Assembly: GCA_963576735.1 (NCBI GenBank)
Contig: OY755198.1
Coordinates: 7,502,001-7,566,000 of the forward strand
Origin: Bedellia somnulentella
Taxonomy: Eukaryota > Arthropoda > Insecta > Lepidoptera > Bedelliidae
Direction: 5' to 3'
DNA: 64,000 bases
Every line of letters starts with the position of its first letter. Position 1 is the stretch's first letter. A program made the position numbers and the translations under genes. A model generated the notes under the pieces. That model saw only the letters and a list, made by a program, of their open reading frames with translations. It made no database searches and was not told the DNA's origin. Below, piece by piece: positions 10,745 through 19,259 of the stretch.

Positions 10745-11072
10745 ATCTCTATGGATTATGAGACGGTTGTAATTATTATGGATAATGAGGAATGCTGAGG
10801 TTGTTTAGGCACTTACAGAGGGTAGTTAATTGGTAAAAGAGATTTAAAGCCAATGTGGAAGGTAATGTTAGTAGAGAACCTCGAACTCATTTGGACCAAA
10901 TAGAGGCAGGCAAAAGGCAGGTGTCCGAAGTATGAAGAATAAAAGAGCAATTAAGAAAAAAATGATGGATGTGAACGAAGCTAGAGAGGTTTGCCAGGTT
11001 GTACAATCGAGTACAAAGTGGCGATCGACAGTCTCTGCCAACCCCAGTGGGAACTTATTGTGTGAGTATATG
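10745..11072 (+). mobile_element. LINE-L 3' end fragment
   Basis: Plus-strand piece: TTAATTGGTAAAAGAGATTT, AGGTAATGTTAGTAGAGAAC, GATGGATGTGAACGAAGCTA, then AACCCCAGTGGGAA and GTGTGAGTATATG. It encodes a broken RT C-terminus. A short duplicated GTACAA interrupts the QDRT region. Confidence 0.75.
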
Positions 11073-11077
11073 TTTGA

Positions 11078-11333
11078 GCTGTTTGTAGTGTTGGCTTAGA
11101 ATAGCACTACTCCTTTTCTTCCGGTGGGTGTACGTAAGAGGCGACTAACGGTATTGGGGCTTTTTAAGGGATTTTCGGGCGATGCGGTTGGAGACCCATC
11201 ACCAACAACCTTTATTCTACCATCTTTTCCCCACGCAACTTCCAAAAGTGGCTGAGGAATTACTAATTCCCTAGCTCTGGCTACCCCTTCTAGGGATTTA
11301 TAGCCGTGAGTATATGGATGTATGTATGTATGT
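11078..11333 (+). mobile_element. family A retroposon, s1, inserted at a LINE-L tail
   Basis: Starts GCTGTTTGTAGTGTTGGC directly after the GTGAGTATATG of the preceding LINE-L piece and ends in a GTATG-rich tail. Confidence 0.85.
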
Positions 11334-11518
11334 AGATATTAGAGTTTTAATAAGTAGATAAGATCATGGTATAGTGCCAATGTATAGAGTCATCAATTTA
11401 CAATATAAATATTTGACGGATTGTATGACTTCTTATTGAATGTATGCCGGATACATTGTACTCACGTGACATTGATAAGGGCGATTACCGCTTTATGCGA
11501 TTATATTTTAGTAATAAC

Positions 11519-11759
11519 ATACATATATACATACATATACTCACGGCTATAAATCCCTTGAAGGGGTAGCAAGAGCTAGGGAATGAGACATTCCTCAGCC
11601 ACCTTTGGAAGTTGCGTGGGGAAAAGATGGTGAAATAAAGGTTGTTGGTGATGGGTCTCCAACCGCATCGCCCAAAAATCCCCAATACCGTTAGTCGCCT
11701 ATTACGTACACCCACCGTAAGAAATGGGGTAGTGCTATTCTAAGCCGACACTACACAGC
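11519..11759 (-). mobile_element. family A retroposon, s1
   Basis: Minus-strand copy with a short deletion at the AAAAGCCCC block. Confidence 0.85.
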
Positions 11760-11849
11760 AATTTAGTAATAAATAGAAGTAATTGAGTTTTTTCTCCCCA
11801 GCTGCAATATTAAAATACCTGAAAAGTATACTAATACTACATATCAAGC

Positions 11850-12200
11850 GTTCACGCCGTATTTCCCCGAAGGGGTTGGGAGAGGTACTAATACTTCTGA
11901 ACATCACGTGACATTATCACCTGTTCAGTGTTCAGAGTTCCCAAAGTTTGTTAGGACAGTGTGCTCACGTGATAGGGGGCAGGCCTATTGCCGTTATGTA
12001 CGAATACGCTGTCATACGACTAAGTAAACTTAGCCATGTGGGTTTCCTCACGATATTTTCCCTCGCCGTTTACAACCATGACAAATTAACCACACAATGA
12101 TGTCTTTAGAAAAGACAAATTGGTGTAGGTCCTCCCCGGGATTTGAACCCTAATCGTCTGCACGATAATCGGTTTTCCACCCACGAAGCTGTCACGGTTA
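11850..12200 (-). mobile_element. family B SINE, full length
   Basis: Minus strand from a tRNA-like head (TCGGGGAGG boundary, TTCAAATCCC box B) through the body to AACCCCTTCGGGGAAATACGG. Box A is mutated (GTGACAGCTTCGTGGGTGG). Confidence 0.8.
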
Positions 12201-12699
12201 CTATAGGTATACAGGTAGTTAAGTACCTGTAAAGTATGCTAATACTACGTAACATACGAAATAATTGTCACAAGAAAAGGCAGATTTATAGTTTTGCTTA
12301 AGATTTGAATTTCCTCTAATATTTAGTCGTAATTGCTTAATAATTCAAAAGAATAACAGTTTTGTAACCTTGTACACACATTAGACGAAACTTACACACG
12401 TGAGTTCAACAAAAACGACGTCACATCATGAATAAATTGTATAGGTCATGGTATGTAAAGTAATAATGTAAAGACGCATATTAAAACCATTTTAAAGAGT
12501 TAAAAGTCGCAAAACAAGAAAAATACAAAAATACGATAAGATACTGTGGTGGTACGTTACTTTGGAGACGAAAAAGATAAATTATAATATGAAATAACCT
12601 CAGCCGACCAGTTATCGTAGTGATAATGAATGTATTAAACTCTATAAACATAACACAATAGCGCCAGTACGATTTTGTTCATCGACAAATTCGCGCGCT
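12201..12699. other. no gene seen
   Basis: AT-rich; no recognised repeat. It would be the upstream flank of the candidate leader exon that follows. Confidence 0.35.
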
Positions 12700-12886
12700 T
12701 ACTCAGTTAAATTACTATCCGGCAAACTTACGAAGGTCACTTCCGAGTTCGCGAGTGATTTGACCAGTGGCGGTTTTAATTTGACCGCGTAATATTTGTG
12801 TTTTTTCGACTTTTAGAAAGGTGTGGATTCTAAGTTTTAGAGCCAACTTGCTCACTTTTTTTGGATCGCAGTGTTTTGGTTTACTG
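12700..12886 (+). promoter_or_regulatory. candidate start site and non-coding leader exon
   Basis: An arthropod-initiator-like ACTCAGTTA at 12701-12709 lies in a relatively GC-rich, non-repetitive patch, followed by about 180 bases ending in a strong donor, TTTACTG|GTATGT, at 12886. It would fit the 5' UTR of a plus-strand gene with a long first intron, possibly the one owning the exon at 32272. No transcript evidence. Confidence 0.25.
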
Positions 12887-13267
12887 GTATGTGTTATGTT
12901 ATGTCATGTGTTGCGCAATGTTTTTTTTATTAGACTTTTACATTGAGTTAAAATTACGTTCACTATAGAAGTAAGATTTTGCTAAATGTAGTATGAATGA
13001 ATTGATGGACAGCGACTTAATGACCTCACATCGGAGATGGGTCAGCATTGATACTACTCTTCTGAACGTCTCGTGTCATTTATGGCATTTGGTGATAAGA
13101 TTTCCCACTTTTTGTCTATCGGTAAACAGTGTGCCTCCTAAGTGTCGGACGTACAGTATGGATACTCAGTCACACGACTAATTTTAAGTCAACCGTATGG
13201 AGAATATTTAATTCCTGATATGTGTCAGTGAAGATTGGTATTCGAATTAAAACGTAATTCATACATT

Positions 13268-13315
13268 AAAACGTAAGTCATTAGTTCCCATTAGGGTAGG
13301 CAGAGACTATCGTTT
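13268..13315 (-). mobile_element. LINE-L tail scrap
   Basis: TTAGTTCCCATTAGGGTAGG followed by CAGAGACTATCG, the minus-strand LINE-L 3' end only. Confidence 0.55.
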
Positions 13316-13485
13316 TGAACTTGGTATGATCATGGCAAAACTAAAAATGTATAATTTATTTCAGTCAATATTTTCATTGATGCTCTTTATTACGCTGAAT
13401 TTTAATACTTCGGACGTCTGTCTTTTTAGAACAGTTGCTGTTGGGTTTTCGTCGTCTTTTTTACTAATACTTATTACCTAAGTGT

Positions 13486-13699
13486 GCTGTGTAGTGTCGG
13501 CTTAGAATAGTTCTACCCTAATTCTTCCGGCGGGTGTACGTAAGAGGCGACTAACGGTATTGGAGACCCATCACCAACAACCTTTATTTTACCATCTTTT
13601 CCCCACACAACTTCCAAAAGTGGCTGCGGAATTTCTGATTCCTTAGCTCTGGCTACCCCTATTAGGGATTTATAGCCGTGAGTATATGTATGTATGTAT
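13486..13699 (+). mobile_element. family A retroposon with internal deletion
   Basis: s1 copy lacking the segment between ACGGTATTGG and GGAGACCC. A near-repeat of TATTACCT on both flanks is a plausible target duplication. Confidence 0.85.
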
Positions 13700-13717
13700 A
13701 TATTACCTTAGAACAAC

Positions 13718-13973
13718 CAAGGTAGCTTAGTGGTTAGAACATGTGCTTATCACGCAGAGAGGCGTCTCGGTTCGATCCCCGAGTCGGGCCTACACCAATT
13801 TGTCTTTTCTAAAGTCATATGTGTAGTTAATTTATCATGATTGTTAACGGTGAGGGAAAACATCGTGAGGAAACCCATACGGCGATAGGCCTGCCCTGTA
13901 TCACGTGAGCACACTGCCCAAGCAACTAGTACCTCTGCCGACCCCTTCGGGATACGGGGAATACGGCATGAAC
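13718..13973 (+). mobile_element. family B SINE with distinct tRNA head
   Basis: The head is GTAGCTTAGTGGTTAGAAC...CGGTTCGATCCCCGAG, with an almost consensus box A and box B (GGTTCGATCC). The body follows with an internal deletion around the ACTTAGTCATGTGAC block. This head differs from the one in most family B copies. Confidence 0.75.
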
Positions 13974-14149
13974 TTTAAGTTTTAGTAGAGTTTACCTACG
14001 ATGTACATTATTTATGTATATCTGTAATTTAGCTTTATTTTGCATGAAAACCTCATGTGGGGATTATTACTAATAAATTAAGTCAGGTCAAGGTGTCGAA
14101 TATTTTTATTTGCTTAATTGATTAGTATGTGTATTTATTTGAACATTTA

Positions 14150-14400
14150 GCTGTGTAGTGTCGGCTTAGAATATCACTACCCCGTTTCTACCAATGGGTG
14201 TACGTAAGAGGCGACTAACGGTATTGGGGGCTTTTAAGGGATTTTTGGGCGACGCGGTTGGAGACCCATCACCAACAACCTTTACTTTACCATCTTTTCC
14301 CCACGCAATTTTCCAAAAGTGGCTGAGGAATTTCTTATTTCTTAGCTCTGGCTACCCCTTTTAGGGATTTACAGCCGTGTGTATATGTATGTATGTATGT
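14150..14400 (+). mobile_element. family A retroposon, s1
   Basis: Complete copy, GCTGTGTAGTGTCGG to (TATG)n, with GTGTGTATATG at the tail junction. Confidence 0.85.
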
Positions 14401-14718
14401 CTTAGAACCATTTTAACACCTCGCTCCCGTCATTCATCTGAATATTTTAATTGTTTAGTACAAGTGCAACAAAAAGTTTTCAGTACTATTTGACTTCTTA
14501 AAATGATAGTTCTGTAGTTTTCTAGTGACGACAGAAATTAACTGACCCGCTCATCTTGAATTCCTTTCTAACAGAATTATCACATATATTATTTATACAT
14601 CACTCGCAATGACAAACAAGTTTTATTTCCTAACTAGTTATTTAACTGCCAAGAGGTTTGATCAAGTCCAGTTGACTTCGAAAAAGAAGAAGGTTATATC
14701 GAATAGAATAAATCTTAA

Positions 14719-14937
14719 TGTGTAGTGTCGGCATGGAATAGTACTACCCCATTTATACCTGTAGATGATCGTATATAAAGCGACTAATAAGGTATAGGGT
14801 CTTTTAAGTGGTTTATGGGGAAACCCATCACCAACACCCTTAGTTTTACAATTTCTTCCCCACTCAACGTCCAAAGTGGCTGAGAAAATTTCTTATTCCG
14901 ACGCTCTAACTACCCCTTTTAGGGATTTATGTATGTA
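14719..14937 (+). mobile_element. family A retroposon, old and diverged
   Basis: s2-like (CTGTAGATGATCG) with many substitutions and a deletion at the GCGATGCGG block; the tail is reduced to TATGTATG. Confidence 0.75.
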
Positions 14938-15007
14938 GCGATTTTCTTTCGAGTTTTATGTTAGTTTAAAAAACAACCATGCAATAAGACCACATACTTT
15001 AAATATT

Positions 15008-15258
15008 GCTGTGTAGTGTCGGCTTAGAATAGCACTACCCCAATTCTTCCGGCGGGTGTACGTAAGAGGCGACTAACGGTATTGGGGCTTCAAAGGGATT
15101 TTTGGGCGATGCGGTTGGAGACCCATCACCAACAACCTTTATTTTACCATCTTTTCCCCACTTAACTTTCCAAAAGTGGCTGAGGAATTTCTGATTCCTT
15201 AGCTCTAGCTACCCCATCTAGGGATTTATAGCCGTGAGTATATGTATGTATGTATGTA
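15008..15258 (+). mobile_element. family A retroposon, s1, with target duplication
   Basis: Complete copy flanked by TACTTTAAAT on both sides (before GCTGTGTAG and after the TATG tail), a 10-bp target duplication showing retroposition. Confidence 0.9.
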
Positions 15259-15299
15259 CTTTAAATGTAGCTGAGACGTGCTACAACCAGTGTTAGGAA

Positions 15300-15590
15300 C
15301 CAAACATCGTGAGAGATAAGACATGGGTGAGTTACACTTAGTCATGTGACATTTTATTCGTACAAAACGGGGATAGTATTTCCTCCTATTACGTGAATGC
15401 AGTGTCTTTGAAGGTTTGGCAGAGTTACAAATACTTCTAAAAATCACGTGACAAACTGTTCCACACTCTCTGGCTGTTCATTATTGTCTAGATAATGGGG
15501 GTCAAATTAATTGCAGCTGTGCACGAATACGTTGTCACGTGACTAAGTATAACTCAGGCATGTGGGTTTCCTCACGATATGATTATCTAA
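15300..15590. mobile_element. two degraded family B pieces, opposite orientation
   Basis: 15300-15395 reads plus (ACTTAGTCATGTGACA...TTCGTACAAAACGG) and about 15405-15585 reads minus (GTTTGGCAGAGTTAC...CATGTGGGTTTCCTCACGAT). Both are diverged; the head-to-head layout gives weak self-complementarity. Confidence 0.55.
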
Positions 15591-15595
15591 TTTGA

Positions 15596-15843
15596 CATAC
15601 ATACATACATATACTCACGGCTATAAATCCCTTGAAGGGGTAGCCAGAGCTAAGGAATTAGAAATTCCTCAGCCACTTTTGGAAAGTTGAGTGGGGAAAA
15701 GATGGCAAAGTAAAGGTTGTTGGTGATGGGTCTCCAACCGCTCGCCCAAAAATCCCTTAAAAGCCCCTATACCGTTAGTCGCCTCTTACGTACACCCACC
15801 GGAAGAAATGGGGTAGTGCTATTCTAAGCCGACACTACACAGC
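15596..15843 (-). mobile_element. family A retroposon, s1
   Basis: Complete minus-strand copy; GCATTACACAGCA after the end partly repeats the terminal CTACACAGCA. Confidence 0.85.
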
Positions 15844-15909
15844 ATTACACAGCATTTATCTTATTTGAATTACAATAATTTGCGTGGTACACATTTAATA
15901 CTTACTTAT

Positions 15910-16065
15910 ACTAACGCCCGTTGTTCCCATTGGGGAAGGCAGAGACTGTAGATCGTCACTTTGCACGATCCTGACAAATCTCTCTGGCTTCTGTCACATT
16001 CATCATTCTTCTCATGCCCTTATTTTATTTTCTTGAACGCACTTATTTCAGGAAATGGTCCGATT
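15910..16065 (-). mobile_element. LINE-L 3' end fragment
   Basis: TGTTCCCATTGGGGAAGGC, then the complement of an EAREICQDRAKWR-like frame, ending in CTTGAACGCAC. Confidence 0.65.
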
Positions 16066-16192
16066 TTTCAGCGTTAGACAGCCCATTTATCTCTGATGAC
16101 GGTCGACTATAGGCTACATGTTATTCATTACCCTCAAACCAATAGCAGTAGAGTTTAATGATGTTAAGTTTTGAAATATACGGAGCAGATAA

Positions 16193-16444
16193 CATACATA
16201 CAGACATTCATATACTCACAGCTATAAATCCCTAGAAGGGGTAGCCAGAGCTAAGGAATTCGAAATTCCTCACTCAATTTTGGAAAGCTGAGAGGGGAAA
16301 AGATGGTAAAATAAAGGTTGTTGGTGATGGGTCTCCAACCGCATCGCCCAAAAATCCCTTAAAAGCTCCAATACCGTTAGTCGCCTCTTACGTACAGCCA
16401 CCGGAAGAAATGGGGTAGTGCTATTCTATGCCGACACTACACAG
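16193..16444 (-). mobile_element. family A retroposon, s1
   Basis: Complete minus-strand copy with CATACATACAGACATTCATA in place of the simple tail. Confidence 0.85.
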
Positions 16445-16628
16445 CTTAATAGCTGCAGATAAATAAATATTTATTTTATTTAAGAACAAATATTAACTTG
16501 CAGTAAAAATATTTCACTTTTGATCAAATATATACTTAATTATAGTGAGTGTGAAGAATGAAAGAATAATATAGAATAACATAAAAAGGGACAAAGCTTT
16601 GGAGCCTTCATAAAGTGGTAATTATAAC

Positions 16629-16795
16629 TCAAATATTCACGCCGTATATGAAGGGGTTGGCAGAGGTACTAATATTTCTGAACATCATGTGATATAGTCA
16701 TTTGGTGCTCAGAGTACCCACGCTTTGCTTGGACAGTGTACTCACGTGGTTTAGGCCTAAACAGTGTTCTATCCACTGAGCTATTACGGATACGG
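16629..16795 (-). mobile_element. family B SINE with internal deletion
   Basis: The 3' part (ATTCACGCCGTATATGAAGG) is joined directly to head sequence (CAGTGTTCTATCCACTGAGC) after CACGTGGTTTAGGCC; the middle ~170 bp is missing. Confidence 0.7.
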
Positions 16796-16837
16796 TTGTT
16801 GTTATAAAAAGTTTTAAAATAAAATAAATAAAGTTTT

Positions 16838-17095
16838 GCCGTGTAGTGTCGGTTTAGAATAGCACTACCCCATTTCTTCCGGTGGGTGTATGTAAGACGC
16901 GACTAACGGTATTGGGGCCTTTAAGGGATTGTTGGGCGTTGCGGTTGGAGACCCATCACCAACAACCTTTATTTTTACCATCTTTTCCCCACTAACATTT
17001 CCAAAAGTGGCTGAGGAATTTCTAATTCCTAAGCTCTGGCCACCCTTTCTAGGGATTTATAGCCGTGAGTATATGTATGTATGTATGTATGTATA
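16838..17095 (+). mobile_element. family A retroposon, s1
   Basis: Complete copy from GCCGTGTAGTGTCGG with a five-unit TATG tail. Confidence 0.85.
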
Positions 17096-17249
17096 GATAT
17101 AGTAAATAGTGTTGAAGTTACCCAATTTATTAAAAATATTTGTTGAGGCTTAACAAGCACAATCTTTAATTTTTAAGATTAGATTTAAGTCTCCTATGTT
17201 CCATAAGTTGATGCTTTTTTAAAATAAGCAGTTCAAATTTTATTTTAAT

Positions 17250-17470
17250 TTTATTTTATGCCGGGAGCGAGGACACCTCGGTGCATCAGCTTCACCCCGG
17301 GCTGGGTTACCCGAGGTTATTGATACTGAACCCAACGCCACGACTAGACTGCAACATATGAGGGCGGTGCATTGGCCTGCATTGTGCTGTTCACTATAAC
17401 GGTAGAAGTCGTTAGTCTACCAACCCGCAATTGGCCAGCGTGGTGGACTAAGGCCAAATCAGAATATATA
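17250..17470 (+). mobile_element. LINE remnant (RTE-type tail suspected)
   Basis: A GC-rich patch containing ACCAACCCGCAATTGGCCAG and CGTGGTGGACTAAGGCC, close to a 3' sequence common in lepidopteran RTE/SINE repeats (from memory). No intact frame. Confidence 0.4.
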
Positions 17471-17625
17471 GGGTAGGCTCAAGCTCCTTAGTAAGGTATA
17501 TTAGAGCTGTGAGGTGCTGTTCTGACATTTCCTAACCTTTGTACGTTTTTCCAACTCTCTTCTCGACCCCAACTTCGTGTGTTGGTGAGATGAGTGTGTA
17601 GTCAGGGGCATGGCTTTATCATAGA

Positions 17626-17869
17626 TACATACATATACTCACGGCTATAAATCCCTAGATGAGGTAGCCAGAGCTAAGGAATGACAAATTCCTCAGCCAC
17701 CTTTGGGAAGTTGAGTGGGGAAAAGATGGTAAAATAAAGGTTGTTGGTGATGGGTGTCCAACCGCATCGCCCAAAAATCCCTTAAAACGCCCCAAGTCCG
17801 TAAGTCGCCTCTTACGTACACCCACCGGAAGAAATGGGGTAGTGCTATTCTAAGCCGACACTACACAGC
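17626..17869 (-). mobile_element. family A retroposon, s1
   Basis: Complete minus-strand copy, GATACATACATATACTCACGG to CACTACACAGC. Confidence 0.85.
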
Positions 17870-17879
17870 TTTATAGCAG

Positions 17880-18317
17880 CTTACTACCGTATTTATGAGG
17901 TATTCTATTGTTTCCTCTATTGACTGGTGTCTGCAAGTCTAATTCGTGTGCCACTAACTCAGCTTAATTTGTAGTTTAGTAAGTCAGTAAAGGAAGGGCC
18001 GTCAAGTTTCCTTGGATAAAGATTTCAAACATTTTGCATACAAAAAACATTCTTAAGAGAAATATGTGTTATAGTTGAGAAGCTCTCTTGAATCTAAATA
18101 CATAATTTATTACGAGATGTAAGTTAATACTTGTCAGATAAACTCATGCCACTGAAAAATGCAGCTTTTATCGACGAAATTGGTTGATTTAGGGAAAGAA
18201 TTGATTCAAGAATTGCGCGGTTCAATGTTAAGTGGCCATCAAAGGCGCTCGACGTCATGATAGAAGGCGGGGCATCTGTTGTAACGGCCTTGACATATGC
18301 GATAAAAAGAGGTTATT
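17880..18317. other. no gene seen
   Basis: Unique-looking sequence between two family A copies; no exon or repeat recognised. Confidence 0.35.
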
Positions 18318-18318
18318 C

Positions 18319-18392
18319 ATACATACACATACTCACGGCTATAATCCCTAAAAGGGGTAGCCAGAGCTTCTGAATCAGAAAATTCTTCAGCC
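18319..18392 (-). mobile_element. family A retroposon, left part of split copy
   Basis: Tail and about 60 bases of a minus-strand family A copy, ending in CTTCAGCC, which is the target duplicated by the TIR element inserted at 18393. The rest of this copy resumes at 22894. Confidence 0.85.
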
Positions 18393-18544
18393 GGCTTATT
18401 CCGTTTATTCACCCTTGAAAAGCCACCCTAAGGCGGATATTCGGAAACGCGCCTCCTTCTATCCACCCTGAACGGGGTGGATAGCCGTGATTCATATAAT
18501 ATTTTTCTTCCGATTTTCCACCCTGCCTACGTACAGTCATTTAC
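18393..18544 (+). repeat. left terminal inverted repeat
   Basis: Pairs with 22746-22893. It holds four CACCCT motifs (about 18411, 18425, 18464 and 18519), possible subterminal transposase sites. The pairing includes GCCACCCTAAG, GGAAACGCG, ATCCACCCTGAAC, TTCTTCCGATTTT and GTACAGTCATTTAC, with small indels. Confidence 0.85.
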
Positions 18545-19259
18545 AGAAAAAAGACCTTAAGTTTTAATTTGTCACTTTTTTATTCGGGGTTACTTTCTTG
18601 TTGTGGTTTAATTTGTCACAACGGTCATTTTAAATGGTATTCGACCAAGTTCAACCCTACAGGTGCTTACCTGCAATTTAGATCTTAAGATTATATTACG
18701 CTAATAAGTAAGGAGTAAAATTGTTTGTTCCCTGATGCTGCATTATGCGCATTAAATTAAAGGGCCAATAAGAAGATTTCAAAATAGTATGGCATGTCTT
18801 TATTTTAATTAAGAATAAGACGTCGAATTGAAATTGACATTTACCATCGCGCGGGTTTTTAAATATTTTTAAAAATATTTAATTTACAAGGAGAGAAAAT
18901 TCAACCCGATGGAAGTGAAAATAACCATCTGATTGCGTTATACAAGTATTTTCGAACAGGAAAAGTAAAAGGATTGTATCATATTTTTCAACATTATAAA
19001 TTTAAAAATTTTCATTTAAATTGCAACAAACGAAGTATCTGACAGTTGCCAAGCAACGGGAAGAAGAAAAAACATTACCATAACAACCACAAAGGGAAAT
19101 CAAAGCTGATTGGATGTTGAAGAATGCTGGTGCAGAAAGCAGCATGTAGTGTCAAGTGTTTGTTTTATGAGATAGTGACGCAATGTCATGCGGCATCAGA
19201 CTATGTTTATTTTCATTTTTATAAAATAATTATTGTTTTGATACATTAATTTTATATTT
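18545..19259 (+). other. 5' region upstream of the RT ORF
   Basis: About 700 AT-rich bases inside the TIR element before the ORF start. GTTTTAATTTGTCAC recurs partly as GTTTAATTTGTCACAA near 18611. No second ORF, no recognised promoter, and no obvious LINE 5' border that would tell a nested LINE from transposon-own sequence. Confidence 0.5.

Noticed and set aside
14150..14400. Family A as a Helitron or TIR MITE because of its 5' and 3' hairpins
   Set aside because: Clear variable-length target duplications (10-20 bp at 15008, 35168 and 51707) and 5' truncations fit retroposition instead.
15232..15262. Regular short repeats suggesting CRISPR or a satellite
   Set aside because: The TATG runs are retroposon tails; there are no spaced direct repeats, and the genome is eukaryotic.
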